Part shown: positions 9,540 through 18,161 of the stretch, in pieces
Numbering within the stretch: position 1 is the first letter of the stretch
How the letters are laid out: the number at the start of each line of letters is the position of its first letter
Notes under the pieces: model-generated
The model's database searches: none
What the model was told of the DNA's origin: nothing
Seen by the model: the letters and a program-made list of their open reading frames with translations, nothing else
Assembly: GCF_048066175.1 (NCBI RefSeq)
Contig: NZ_JBLTXA010000012.1
Location: 79,796 to 143,795 of the forward strand
Source: Niveispirillum fermenti
Lineage (GTDB): Bacteria; Pseudomonadota; Alphaproteobacteria; Azospirillales; Azospirillaceae
DNA: 64,000 nt
Reading direction: 5' to 3'
Made by a program: the position numbers and the translations under genes

Positions 9540-9707
9540 TTCCAGACTGGTGCTGTGAATACTGAGCCTATTTTTGACACAGCCGGGGGCCGTTTGTCGC
9601 GCGCAACCACCCGCATACCCCCTCTGGAGAGAGGGCATAGGCCGATGATGCCGGGCAGGGCGGGTGCCGGTAGCGGGTGGATTGCAGGGCGGTGGATTGC
9701 AACCGGT

Positions 9708-10184
9708 TCAGGTCGCGGGGCCTTCCCAGCGCCTGCTGGCAGCGTCGTCAGTTTCGCGGGCCGCCACCCAGCGGCCGCCTTCGCCCGTATCCTCCAGCTT
9801 CCAGAAGGGCGCCTTGGTCTTCAGCCAGTCCATCAGGAACTGGCAGGCGGAAAAGGCCGCTTCACGATGGGCCGATGCGCAGGCGACAAGCACGATGCGT
9901 TCCCCGGGCTCCATCCGCCCGAACCGGTGGATGATGAGGCAGGCTGACAAGGGCCAGCGTGCCCGCGCCTCCGCCTCGATGGCGGTCAGTTGGCGTTCGG
10001 TCATGCCGGGATAATGTTCCAGCGTCAGGGCCCGTACCGTTCCGGCCGCTTCCCCGGCATCGGGATGCAGGTCACGCACCAGCCCGACAAAGCTGCACAG
10101 GCCGCCGATGCCGGCATTCCCGGCCGTCAGGGTATCCAGTTCGGCCCCGATGTCGAAATCGTCACGCTGGACCCTGACCGTCAT
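9708..10184 (-). CDS. moaE: Molybdopterin synthase catalytic subunit
   Basis: Large subunit of molybdopterin synthase, converting cyclic pyranopterin monophosphate to molybdopterin with sulfur carried on MoaD. The 158-residue product has the family motifs GGLCSFVGLVRD, ALTLEHYPGM and the catalytic stretch PFWKLED near the C terminus. The start ATG overlaps the moaD stop (TGATG), implying translational coupling. The frame stays open further upstream, but only as moaD in another frame. Identification is secure. Confidence 0.95.
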   Translation of the reverse strand: MTVRVQRDDFDIGAELDTLTAGNAGIGGLCSFVGLVRDLHPDAGEAAGTVRALTLEHYPGMTERQLTAIEAEARARWPLSACLIIHRFGRMEPGERIVLVACASAHREAAFSACQFLMDWLKTKAPFWKLEDTGEGGRWVAARETDDAASRRWEGPAT

Positions 10185-10438
10185 CAGCCCCCCGTCACGG
10201 GCGGAAACAGCGCCACCTCGTCCCCTGCCGCGATGGCATGGGAAACGGGGACATATTCCTGGTTCACCGCCACCTTCACGACATCCAGATTGGCCAGCGC
10301 GTCGGCATAGCCGGGGCCGCGGCCGCGCAGCCATTCCAGCAGGCCGGCCACGTCGGCCACCCCGTCGGGCAGGGCGACCCGCTCCTCCGCGATGCCGATC
10401 TTCGTGCGCAGCCAGGCGAAATAGAGCAGCTTCAGCAT
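10184..10438 (-). CDS. moaD: Molybdopterin synthase sulfur carrier subunit
   Basis: Ubiquitin-fold sulfur carrier of 84 residues. It ends in the required Gly-Gly (PPVTGG), whose C-terminal thiocarboxylate donates sulfur to the pterin in MoaE. It directly precedes moaE with a one-base overlap and follows pgsA by about 20 bases, so pgsA-moaD-moaE probably form one transcript. Confidence 0.95.
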   Translation of the reverse strand: MLKLLYFAWLRTKIGIAEERVALPDGVADVAGLLEWLRGRGPGYADALANLDVVKVAVNQEYVPVSHAIAAGDEVALFPPVTGG

Positions 10439-10459
10439 ACGCCCCTCGTCCTTTCCGGT

Positions 10460-11020
10460 TCAGTTCGGGTTCAGCATGTGGCGCAGCCCGGCGCGCAGAT
10501 AATCCCAGCCTGTCACCAGCGTCAGGATGGCGGCGATCCACAGGCCGACCTCCCCGATCAGGGTCACGGGCCAGCCGGGCGGGCCGTCGACCCCGACGAT
10601 CAGCCAGCCGATGGCCACCATCTGAATGCCGGTTTTCCATTTTGCAAGCCGGCTGACGGGAACGGAAATGCGCAGGCCCGCCAGGAATTCGCGCAGGCCC
10701 GAGACCATCACCTCCCGCAGCAGGATGATGATGGCGGGAATGATGGCCAGCCCGTCGATCTTGTCCACCTGCACCAGCATCATCAGCACGGCAGACACCA
10801 GCAGCTTGTCGGCGATGGGGTCCAGGAACTTGCCGATGACGCTTTCCTCCCGCCAGACACGGGCCAGATACCCGTCGAACCAGTCGGTGATGCAGGCAGC
10901 GCTATACAGGCCAAGGGCCGTCCAGGCGCTCCAGGCGCCCGGAAAGAAGAACAGCGCGATGACCACGGGGATCACCGCGATGCGCGACAGGGTCAGGATG
11001 TTGGGCAGGCTTGTCAGCAT
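10460..11020 (-). CDS. pgsA: CDP-diacylglycerol-glycerol-3-phosphate phosphatidyltransferase
   Basis: Makes phosphatidylglycerol phosphate, the precursor of phosphatidylglycerol and cardiolipin, in the inner membrane. The 186-residue product has the CDP-alcohol phosphotransferase signature from DGYLAR to DPIADK (about residues 48-71), with the expected spacing of the four metal/substrate Asp residues. Several hydrophobic helices follow. The uvrC-pgsA-moaDE order on one strand is common in this group. The gap to uvrC is about 45 bases. Confidence 0.95.
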   Translation of the reverse strand: MLTSLPNILTLSRIAVIPVVIALFFFPGAWSAWTALGLYSAACITDWFDGYLARVWREESVIGKFLDPIADKLLVSAVLMMLVQVDKIDGLAIIPAIIILLREVMVSGLREFLAGLRISVPVSRLAKWKTGIQMVAIGWLIVGVDGPPGWPVTLIGEVGLWIAAILTLVTGWDYLRAGLRHMLNPN

Positions 11021-11065
11021 GGGGTCCGGGGCTGGGGAAGGGATCGGGCGTCGACGGGGCGCATC

Positions 11066-12994
11066 CTATCCCTCCCCGTGGAAGTGATCATAGATGATTC
11101 TGGCCACGGCCTTGGAGATACCCTCAACGGTTTCCAGATCGGCCAGCCCGGCCCGTGAAACGGCCCGTGCGGAGCCGAAATGCAGCAACAGCGCCTTCTT
11201 GCGCCGCGGCCCGATTCCCTGGATCTCGTCAAGGGGTGAAACGGTGATGGCCTTCTCCCGCTTGGCGCGATGGGTGCCGATGGCGAAGCGGTGTGCCTCA
11301 TCGCGCAAACGCTGGAGATAATAGAGGACGGGGCTCTTGTGTTCCATGCCGAAGGGCGGGCGCTCCGGCATGAAGAAACGTTCGCGCCCCGCGTCGCGAT
11401 CCGGCCCCTTGGCGATGGCCACCAGGGGGACGTCCTCGATCCCCAACTCGGCCATCACCTCCATCACCACGGCCAGTTGCCCTTCGCCGCCATCGATCAG
11501 GACCAGGTCGGGCCAGCTTTCGCCGGACCTTTCCGGGTCCTCCTTCAGCGCGCGTTCGAATCGGCGGGTGAAGACTTCCCGCATCATGGCGAAATCATCC
11601 CCGGCCGCGCCTTCGGCACGGATCGTGAACTTCCGGTAGGCATTCTTGATGAACCCGTCGGGTCCCGCCACGATCATGGCCCCGATGGCATGCGCGCTCT
11701 GGATATGGCTGTTGTCATAGACCTCAATGCGGCGCGGCGGCTCGGGCAGGCCGAACGCCTCGGCCACGCCGGCCAGCAGCCGGGCCTGACTGCCCGTTTC
11801 GGCCAGGCGCCGTCCATGGGCATCACGCGCATTGTTGACCGCGTGGTCGATCAGCCGCTTCTTGTCCCCCCGCCGGGGCACATGCAATTCCACCCTCTGC
11901 CCGGCCCGCACCGACAGGGCCTCCTGCAACAGGGGCTGCTCGGGCAGGTCGTGGCTGACCAGGATCAGGGCTGGTGCCGCCTTGTTGTCATAGAATTGCG
12001 CGATGAAGGAAGACAGGACCTCCTCAACCTCCAGCACCTTGTCATGGCTGGGAAAATAGGCGCGGTTGCCGTAATTGCGCCCGCCACGGAAGAAGAAGAC
12101 CTGGATGCAGGTGGTGCCGCCATCCTGGAAGGCCGCGATGATGTCGGCATCATCCACGCCCTCGACATTGATGTCCTGATGGGCCTGGATGGCGGTCAGG
12201 GCGCGGATGCGGTCGCGCAGCTTGGCGGCCCGCTCGAACTCCAGCGCCTCCGCCGCAGCCTGCATGTCGGACGCCAGTTGCGCCTGGATGTCCCGGCTGC
12301 GGCCTTCCAGGAACTGCCGGGCCTCGCGCACCTGCTGCTCATATTCCACGGTGCCGACCTTCTCCACGCAAGGTGCGGTACAGCGCTTGATCTGGTATTG
12401 CAGGCAGGGACGGGTGCGGCTGTTGAAGATCGTGTCGGCGCAGGTACGCAACTGGAAGGCCCGCTGAAGCGCTGTCAGCACCCGGTTGACCGCACCAGCC
12501 GATGCAAAGGGACCGTAATAGCTGCCGGGTTCCGTCCTGGCGCCACGATGCTTGGTCAATTGCGCAAAGGCGTGGCCGCCGCGGATCAGGATATGCGGGA
12601 AGGTCTTGTCGTCGCGCAGCAGGACATTATAGCGCGGCATCAGCTTCTTGATCAGGTTCGACTCGAGCAGCAGCGCCTCCACCTCCGTGTGGGTGGTGAC
12701 GAACTCCATCTGCGTGGTCTCGGCGATCATACGCTGAAGGCGGATCGGCAATTTCAGCGGCAGCGTATAGTTGGTGACACGCTTCTTCAGGCTACGTGCC
12801 TTGCCGACATAGAGCGCATCGCCGTCATCATTCAGCATGCGATAGACGCCGGGCCGGTCCGGCAGCGTGCGCAGATAGGCTTTGATGACCTCAACGCCGC
12901 GGTTGAGGTCGGCGACCGGCCGCTTCTGCTTCGCGGATGCGGCATCATGCGGAGCGGTCTGGTCGGGCATTCTCTGATCGGCGTCGTCAGTCAT
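11066..12994 (-). CDS. uvrC: Excinuclease ABC subunit C
   Basis: Dual-incision nuclease of nucleotide excision repair. The 642-residue protein has an N-terminal GIY-YIG domain (PGVYRM...ALYVGKA, about residues 45-75) for the 3' cut, a Cys-rich linker region, a UVR motif for UvrB binding (about 210-245), the RNase H-like endonuclease domain for the 5' cut (EVYDNSH...LVLIDGG) and tandem helix-hairpin-helix motifs at the C terminus. The frame opens with a TTG at 13030, but ATG 12994 gives the more usual N terminus. Confidence 0.96.
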   Translation of the reverse strand: MTDDADQRMPDQTAPHDAASAKQKRPVADLNRGVEVIKAYLRTLPDRPGVYRMLNDDGDALYVGKARSLKKRVTNYTLPLKLPIRLQRMIAETTQMEFVTTHTEVEALLLESNLIKKLMPRYNVLLRDDKTFPHILIRGGHAFAQLTKHRGARTEPGSYYGPFASAGAVNRVLTALQRAFQLRTCADTIFNSRTRPCLQYQIKRCTAPCVEKVGTVEYEQQVREARQFLEGRSRDIQAQLASDMQAAAEALEFERAAKLRDRIRALTAIQAHQDINVEGVDDADIIAAFQDGGTTCIQVFFFRGGRNYGNRAYFPSHDKVLEVEEVLSSFIAQFYDNKAAPALILVSHDLPEQPLLQEALSVRAGQRVELHVPRRGDKKRLIDHAVNNARDAHGRRLAETGSQARLLAGVAEAFGLPEPPRRIEVYDNSHIQSAHAIGAMIVAGPDGFIKNAYRKFTIRAEGAAGDDFAMMREVFTRRFERALKEDPERSGESWPDLVLIDGGEGQLAVVMEVMAELGIEDVPLVAIAKGPDRDAGRERFFMPERPPFGMEHKSPVLYYLQRLRDEAHRFAIGTHRAKREKAITVSPLDEIQGIGPRRKKALLLHFGSARAVSRAGLADLETVEGISKAVARIIYDHFHGEG

Positions 12995-13163
12995 GGCCCA
13001 GCATGTGGCCCATCCGCCCACAATGGTCAATCACCTGTTGCCCGGCCGGGTGCCAGAGGCCCCGACCCGGCCGAAGGTAATAGAAGGCCGACCTATGGCC
13101 AGGGCTGCCCTATCCATCCGGAAGGGGTGGCATGGGTGATCCGGGCTGTGCAGGATTTCCACG

Positions 13164-13182
13164 GAATCTGTGGATAAGTCTG
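13164..13182 (+). promoter_or_regulatory. Second copy of the 19-base DnaA-box motif
   Basis: Identical over 19 bases to 7959-7977, with the DnaA 9-mer at 13169-13177. Confidence 0.45.
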
Positions 13183-13691
13183 CGGAAAAGTGCGGGGGCG
13201 GATGGTGGGGAGCCAGGGAACCCGCGGCTTTTGCATGATTGATGAAAATTTAGGCAGAAAAATACTAACCCATTGTTATAAATAAATATTTTCTTGTGAG
13301 TGGCAGAGGTCCGCCGGCATGGCAACTATTCAAGGGCTTGACTTTGGCGCGGGGGCTTGCGTAGCGCGGGTCATCGTCATTCCTGTGTAAAAGTTTAGGA
13401 CCATGGGCGCAGCGGGCAGGATGTTATTCGCCTTGATGGAACTGGCCGCGCATGACCAATTCGTTAAGCTTTCGTTTACGTGGCGTGACAGGGGGTGGGT
13501 CGGCGCCAGTGGCCACCTGTCGCTGTGACTGGCTTCCTTTGACAAGACCATTGTCTTTGAGCCCGGTTGTGAGAGGCTCGCCCTCACCGATGCGCTGTTC
13601 ATGTTGTGATTATTTCGCCTGTTCCACTCTATCGGTTCGTAACAGCGAGGGCGTTGATATCTGAGGATTTTTGTGCGCTGCAACAAAGAAG

Positions 13692-13720
13692 TTGACTAAA
13701 AAGTCGGCAAAGTGCATGAT
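13692..13720 (+). promoter_or_regulatory. Putative sigma-70-type promoter of the phasin gene
   Basis: TTGACT (13692-13697), a 17-base spacer, and CATGAT (13715-13720; 4 of 6 to TATAAT). It lies about 75 bases upstream of the phasin ATG. Inferred from consensus only. Confidence 0.45.
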
Positions 13721-13796
13721 GTCCTCATCCTATGTTGCGGCGCAGCAGCGTTTCGCCGCGACCTTCCGCAATAGTGACAGCTTTCAGGGGAAGATC

Positions 13797-14273
13797 ATGG
13801 CCGCGCCCAAGAACCCGTTCGTGGATTTCGATTATACCAAGCTTTTCGACCCGAACCGTCTGACGGACTTCCAGAAGGCTTTCTTCGATTTCAAGCTGCC
13901 CAGCCCCGACGTGGAAGGTCTGGTCGCGGTCCAGCGCCGCAATGTTGAAGCCATTGTCGCAGCGAACCAGCTTGCCATCGAAGGCTATCAGGCTGTCGCC
14001 CGCCGTCAGGCCGAGATTGTCCGCCAGTCCCTGGAAGAGACCTCCACCATCGTCACCGAACTGCTGGCCGCCGGCACGCCGGAGGACAAGGTTGCCAAGC
14101 AGGCGGCGCTGGTGAAGGCGTCGTTCGAGAAGGCGTCCGCCAACCTGAAGGAACTGTCCGAACTGGTGGCAAAGTCGAACACGGAAGCTGCGGAAGTTCT
14201 TTCCAAGCGCGTCAAGGAAAGCATCGAGGAATTGCAGGGCGTGCTGGCCAAGGCCACCGCCAAGAAGGCCTGA
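13797..14273 (+). CDS. Phasin family protein
   Basis: Small amphipathic helical protein (158 residues) of the phasin_2 type that coats polyhydroxyalkanoate granules. The N-terminal segment with FDYTKLFDPNRLTDFQKAFFDFK and the central run of long helices (NVEAIVAANQLAIEGYQAVARRQAEI) are typical. ATG 13797 has a strong AGGGGAAG ribosome-binding site; the frame is open 42 codons further upstream without one. It is a single-gene unit followed by several hairpins. The sequence suggests the cell stores PHA, but no synthase gene lies in this window. Confidence 0.93.
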   Translation: MAAPKNPFVDFDYTKLFDPNRLTDFQKAFFDFKLPSPDVEGLVAVQRRNVEAIVAANQLAIEGYQAVARRQAEIVRQSLEETSTIVTELLAAGTPEDKVAKQAALVKASFEKASANLKELSELVAKSNTEAAEVLSKRVKESIEELQGVLAKATAKKA

Positions 14274-14286
14274 TCGCACGCCTGAT

Positions 14287-14432
14287 ACCAACTTGCGATG
14301 AGTTCTCCTCATCGCAAGTTGGTCCGGCGGCGACCGACGCCGTGCCGCTTGCGCGGCGTCGCCAAGCCAACGAATGTTGGCGTCGGTAATTTTGCGGTGA
14401 TCAGAACAAATAGGTTCTGATCACCGCAAAAT
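14287..14432. repeat. Structured extragenic repeat, copy A
   Basis: Begins with a perfect 16-bp hairpin (14287-14302 with 14308-14323, loop TTCTC). A core follows: stem GACGCCGTGC/GCGCGGCGTC (14336-14345 with 14351-14360), stem CCAAC/GTTGG (14367-14371 with 14376-14380), and an alternative closing stem ACCGACGCC/GGCGTCGGT (14333-14341 with 14379-14387). It ends with a perfect 19-bp hairpin (14389-14407 with 14414-14432, loop AAATAG). The core GCGGCGTCGCCAAGCC is shared with copy B and nearly with copy C. Confidence 0.75.
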
Positions 14433-14488
14433 AGTATGACTTACCATGCCTTTGAAAAGGGGTATGGCATTGGTGTGTGGCCATTGCA

Positions 14489-14519
14489 GGGCCGCTCCGG
14501 GAAACCGGGGCGGCCCTTT
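14489..14519 (+). terminator. Rho-independent terminator of the phasin gene
   Basis: A 12-bp GC-rich stem (14489-14500 with 14505-14516, one G-T pair), a GAAA tetraloop and a short T-run (TTTC). Confidence 0.7.
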
Positions 14520-14555
14520 CATTGGTGCGTCCTACCTTGCGTGCAGAGACCAAAG

Positions 14556-14588
14556 AAAAACCCCGTTTCGAACCGAAACGGGGTTTTT
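14556..14588. terminator. Bidirectional terminator
   Basis: A perfect 15-bp dyad AAAAACCCCGTTTCG/CGAAACGGGGTTTTT around an AAC loop. T-runs occur on both strands, between convergent genes. Confidence 0.85.
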
Positions 14589-14624
14589 CACTGGAACCGT
14601 ATCTTTGTGACGCCCGTGTCCCTG

Positions 14625-15923
14625 TCAGCCGCGCGGCTGCTGCGGCGGGGGCAGGTGGGACCGGTAGGATGGGAAGGGGATGGGCCGCTGCTCTTCCTTG
14701 CGGCTGGCTGAAATCTCGATCTCCATCCGCGCGATGACCTTGCGCAGCTCATGCAGCGCGTCGGTCAGCCCCTGAACGCCTCCGGACTGGTTCTTCCAGG
14801 CCCGATACGCCTCGGCGGAAACCTTGGCGGCGGCATCCATCCGCTCGTCGGCGGGCTGTGTCGGTGTTTCCGCCGCTTCCAGCCGGGCCGGGTTGCGTTG
14901 CTGCTGGCGATAGGGATAGACGGTCTCCGTCGGTCCTTCTGCGATGCCCGGATCAGCGGCAGCACGGTCGGGTGCCGGCGTTCGGTCGCGTTCGAAGTCA
15001 CGCGGCGGCCGGTTGCCACCTTCCAGCCGGTCACGCCCGAAACGTTCATTGCGCTGGGGGCCGGGCTGGCCACCCTGCGGGTAACGCGGGACACCACCGG
15101 AAAGGGGACGGCGCTGGTCGCCGCCCTGCTGGCCACGGTTTTCGCCACCGCGCTCGCCGCCACGACCCTCACCTCGGTCACCGCCACGTGCTTCGCGATC
15201 ACCGCGGAATTCCTGGCGGTCGTGCCGGCCCTCGCGTGGCTCACGCGGGGGCCGGTTGTCCCGACCCTCGAAACGGCGGGGCGCGCCTTCCCCGGCGCGA
15301 CCACTGTCATGTTGCAACGGCAACTCGCGCTGGGGAAGGCTGGCGGGTGCCGCTTCCTGTGCGGTCTGCGCGGGTCCGTCCTGTACCGGCGCTGGCTGTG
15401 CCGGCGCTGGCTGTGCCGGCGCGGCCGGAGCGGTCGCAACCGGAGGCGGCACGGCAGCCGCCGGCGCGGCGGCCGCAGCGACAGGCTCCATCACAGCCGG
15501 GGTTTCCTGTGCGACGGGTTGCTCCGTCATCGCATCAGCCTTGCTAACGGCCTGACGGGGGGACCGGCGCGCCGGACGCGGCGTATCGGCTTTCTCCGCC
15601 TTGGCTTCCGGTTTGGACGCGGGCGTTTCAACGGCGGCCGGGGCTGCCGTGGGGGCTGCGGGCGTGTCGATGACCGGCGTGTCCATGTCCGACCCCGCCG
15701 TCACGCCTGCGGCCTCAGCCTTGCGGACGATATAGGAGATCGCACTGGGCGTGCAGTCGAATTCACGCGCGATGGCAGACAGGGTCGCACCCGCCTTGTA
15801 ACGCTCCAGAATTCGCGGCCAAGCGGACTGCGGAATTCGGCCCCGGCGCTTCGGGGACTCCGCATCAACTTCGGTTTCGGCGTTCAAGATATCACTCGGT
15901 TGCCAGAGAGGCTCATGCGTCAT
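14625..15923 (-). CDS. HTH domain protein with long disordered Pro/Ala and Arg/Gly tail
   Basis: 432 residues from the ATG at 15923; a TTG at 15962 preceded by AAGAGA is an alternative start. Residues about 20-70 form a helix-turn-helix resembling Hin/Psq-type domains (IPQSAWPRILERYKAGATLSAIAREFDCTP SAISYIVRKAE). A long Ala/Pro/Val stretch follows, including a 15-bp tandem repeat (15381-15420, AQPAP units), then an RGG-like basic region (about 230-330), and a C-terminal predicted coiled coil (GVQGLTDALHELRKVIARMEIEISASRKE). It probably binds DNA at one end and RNA or partners through the tail. I do not recognise a named family. It is transcribed alone. Confidence 0.8.
   Translation of the reverse strand: MTHEPLWQPSDILNAETEVDAESPKRRGRIPQSAWPRILERYKAGATLSAIAREFDCTPSAISYIVRKAEAAGVTAGSDMDTPVIDTPAAPTAAPAAVETPASKPEAKAEKADTPRPARRSPRQAVSKADAMTEQPVAQETPAVMEPVAAAAAPAAAVPPPVATAPAAPAQPAPAQPAPVQDGPAQTAQEAAPASLPQRELPLQHDSGRAGEGAPRRFEGRDNRPPREPREGRHDRQEFRGDREARGGDRGEGRGGERGGENRGQQGGDQRRPLSGGVPRYPQGGQPGPQRNERFGRDRLEGGNRPPRDFERDRTPAPDRAAADPGIAEGPTETVYPYRQQQRNPARLEAAETPTQPADERMDAAAKVSAEAYRAWKNQSGGVQGLTDALHELRKVIARMEIEISASRKEEQRPIPFPSYRSHLPPPQQPRG
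15381..15420. repeat. 15-bp in-frame tandem repeat
   Basis: The unit CTGTNCCGGCGCTGG occurs about 2.7 times inside the HTH/disordered-tail gene, encoding AQPAP units. Copy number may vary between strains without breaking the frame. Confidence 0.7.
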
Positions 15924-16242
15924 TGAGCGGGTTCGCGGAAAAGGCAGAACACGATCCGGCAAGTTTTCTCTTGACCGGAACCCCGGATGGGATTCGTGAA
16001 GGTCAAGCCTGCCGATAACGGGGGTCTGCCAGATTTTGTGTTTCCAGATATGGGGGAATTACGAACGAAATGAAAGCAGGAACAGCGTTGTGAAGGCAAA
16101 AAAATCGATCAGGTCCCCCCTGTCCGTGCCGAACAGTCCGCCAGCGCAACGATATCGGTTTCATGCGCACTTGCAGGCGTCGCCCGGTTGAGGCAAAGTC
16201 TTGCCCGATCCGATATCGCGCAACGCTGCCCCGGGCTTCTCC
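15924..16242. other. Divergent intergenic region
   Basis: About 320 bases between the divergent HTH-protein and secreted-protein starts. An inverted pair CGATATCGG (16150-16158) / CCGATATCG (16210-16218) lies just upstream of the secreted protein and could be an operator. No RNA gene is seen. Confidence 0.4.
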
Positions 16243-16851
16243 ATGCAGATCTTCCGTCCGGCCCTTCGCGCCGCCGCCGCCGCTGCCACTGTTGCAGCCC
16301 TGGTCTTCAATCCTGCTGTCGCGGCTACCGCGAAGGGGATTTGTTACACTGACAAGGAATTCGAAGCGGAGCAGGGGATTCGCCTGCATACGGAACTGAT
16401 GGTGGTCGGCCTGACCTGCCAGTATCTGGACGTGAAGGGCGAGACCAGCCTGTTCAATCAGTACAAGCTGTTCACGCTGAAATATCAGAAGAATGTGCAG
16501 GAGTGGGAACGCACCCTGATCGCTTATTACAAGCGCACGACGAAGGGCAATGCCACCCGCACGTTCGACAGCTTTCGCACCCGACTGGCGAACGAGGCGT
16601 CGCAGCGCGCCATCGCCCTGACAACGCCCGTCTTCTGCGGGACGCATGCGCTTGGCGTGGCCGACGTGATGCGGGCCAGCCTGGAGGATATCCGGAGCGG
16701 TCTCGTGCCGGAGGGCAACGGGCTGCGCATGGCCAACGCGCCGCGATGCGACCGGCCCCTGCCGCCCAATCTGGTGGCCGATGCCGGCCTGACCCCGCCG
16801 GCGCGTGCGTCGGGGGCGGCGGCCGGCGCGGTGAAGTCCAGCCCGCAATAA
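16243..16851 (+). CDS. Secreted protein of unknown function
   Basis: 202 residues from ATG 16243 (the frame opens with a TTG at 16201). A Sec signal peptide covers about residues 1-28, with a likely cut after VAA-like residues (NPAVAATAKG). The mature part has three spaced Cys residues (ICYTD, LTCQYL, VFCGTH) that could form disulfides, a helical charged middle and a Pro/Ala-rich C terminus with another Cys. No domain is recognised. It is probably periplasmic. The next gene is convergent and unrelated. Confidence 0.72.
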   Translation: MQIFRPALRAAAAAATVAALVFNPAVAATAKGICYTDKEFEAEQGIRLHTELMVVGLTCQYLDVKGETSLFNQYKLFTLKYQKNVQEWERTLIAYYKRTTKGNATRTFDSFRTRLANEASQRAIALTTPVFCGTHALGVADVMRASLEDIRSGLVPEGNGLRMANAPRCDRPLPPNLVADAGLTPPARASGAAAGAVKSSPQ

Positions 16852-16928
16852 ACCCCCCGGCATGGCGGCGGCCTGACGAAGGCGGCGCCGTCGCGTCCGG
16901 ACGGCTTGCGCCGTCACGGAATCTGTCG

Positions 16929-17969
16929 TCACCGGGTTGCGGCGAACAGCAGCACGCCGTCATCGCGCCTTGACCGCGTCACACGGCCTGTATTGACCAG
17001 ATGATTGAGATGGGCCAGCGCCTCGCCGGCGGCGAAGGTCATCTGATGAACATCCAGCGGGCGATGAAACATCAGCCGTGTGATGTCGGCGACGGTCCGT
17101 GGCTGGTCGCGGCAGGCCGCTTCAGCCTCGTTCAGCCTTTCCTGGTGGTGACGGACCAGTTCATCGATGCGGCCATGCAGGTCGCGGAAAGGGTGCCCGT
17201 GGGAGGGCAGGACGAGGGTATCCTGCGGCAGTGTGCGCAGGCGGGACAGCCCGTCCAGGAATTCCGCGAGCGGGTCGGATTCCGGGTCCGCCGGCCAGAC
17301 GCTGACATTGGGGCTGATCCGCGGCAGAACCATGTCACCGGCGATCAGGACGCGGTCCGCCGGGTCGTACAGGCACGCATGCTCGGGCGAATGCCCGCCG
17401 GAAGTGATGATCTGCCAGTCCGTGTCGCCGATCCGCACCTGCTTGCCGCCCTGCAGGCGGCGGTGCCGGGCGGGCACACCGGGAACCGCGCGGGAATAGG
17501 CATGGACCCGCTCCACCAGCCCGGCCAGCATGGCCGGGTCCAGCGCCATGGAAGCGTAGAATTCGCGCTCTGCCTCCGCGAACGACTCCGACTTGTCCAG
17601 GTGCAGCATGCGGGCCAGAAGCCATTCGGCCTGGCTCATCCACAAGGGCGCGCCGAAGCGCTGGCAAAGCCAGTCGGCCAAGCCGATATGGTCGGGATGG
17701 AAATGCGTGACCACGACGCGGGACACGTGCCGGTCGGCCAGCGGGCCTTCCAGCAGCCCTTCCCACAGGGAACGGCACAGACGGCTGGAGACGCCAGTAT
17801 CCACCACGGCCCAGGCCGGCTGGCCATCGGCCGTGCGGTCATCCAGCACCCATACGTTGATATGGTTGAGTGCGAAGGGCAAAGGCAACCGGATGGAACG
17901 GATACCGGTGGCCACCTGCACCACTTCCGGCAGTTCCACCTGGGGGAGGGCATGGATCGATACGCTCAC
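16929..17969 (-). CDS. MBL-fold metallohydrolase
   Basis: Metallo-beta-lactamase-fold hydrolase of 346 residues with the zinc motif THFHPDHIG (HxHxDH), GGHSPEH, AGDMVLP and the C-terminal SHGHP. A helical tail (about 270-346) resembles the LACTB2/glyoxalase-II-like group with a winged-helix-like end. The start is taken as GTG 17969, with AAGGAAAGG 12 bases upstream; the frame stays open to 18287, but that part does not look like an MBL protein. The substrate is unknown (thioesters or other esters are typical). It is divergent from the small gene at 18162. Confidence 0.88.
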   Translation of the reverse strand: MSVSIHALPQVELPEVVQVATGIRSIRLPLPFALNHINVWVLDDRTADGQPAWAVVDTGVSSRLCRSLWEGLLEGPLADRHVSRVVVTHFHPDHIGLADWLCQRFGAPLWMSQAEWLLARMLHLDKSESFAEAEREFYASMALDPAMLAGLVERVHAYSRAVPGVPARHRRLQGGKQVRIGDTDWQIITSGGHSPEHACLYDPADRVLIAGDMVLPRISPNVSVWPADPESDPLAEFLDGLSRLRTLPQDTLVLPSHGHPFRDLHGRIDELVRHHQERLNEAEAACRDQPRTVADITRLMFHRPLDVHQMTFAAGEALAHLNHLVNTGRVTRSRRDDGVLLFAATR

Positions 17970-18161
17970 TTCCAAAGCCTTTCCTTCAGAAAATCCTTCT
18001 CTCTTGGCAACCATCCTGCGCCCACATCGATCGTCGCGCCAGTCCCGCGTCAGGATGGCTGGTGCCCGTTTCCTTCGCCGCGCCATACAAACTGTCATGG
18101 CCTGCGGGGTATTAGGCAGCCGACAGGGCCGGATGCCTTGGAGTCGGATTGAGGGGGAACC

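Larger units (their letters stand above)
12995..13796. other. Long intergenic region between uvrC and the phasin gene
   Basis: About 800 bases between the divergent uvrC and phasin starts, one of the largest gaps in the window. It holds a DnaA box (13169-13177), an AT-rich patch (13230-13300) and a probable phasin promoter near 13692-13720. A TGC-rich partial dyad (TTTGTGCGCTGCAACAAA, about 13670-13687) is reminiscent of PhaR-type operators in other alphaproteobacteria. A 118-codon minus-strand frame at 13330-13686 has no ribosome-binding site and an unconvincing composition. No tRNA-like fold was seen. Confidence 0.5.
14274..14624. other. Hairpin-rich region between the convergent phasin and HTH-protein genes
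   Basis: About 350 bases filled with dyads: a structured repeat (14287-14432), a GC-rich terminator (14489-14519) and a bidirectional terminator (14556-14588). No gene is seen. Confidence 0.6.

Noticed and set aside
9620..9635. Small hairpin CCCTCT/AGAGGG between moaE and the kinase gene
   Set aside because: Only six base pairs and no T-run; too weak to call a terminator.
11270..13177. 635-codon plus-strand frame opposite uvrC
   Set aside because: Antisense shadow of a clear uvrC gene.
13330..13686. 118-codon minus-strand frame upstream of the phasin gene
   Set aside because: No ribosome-binding site, odd composition, and it overlaps the probable phasin promoter.
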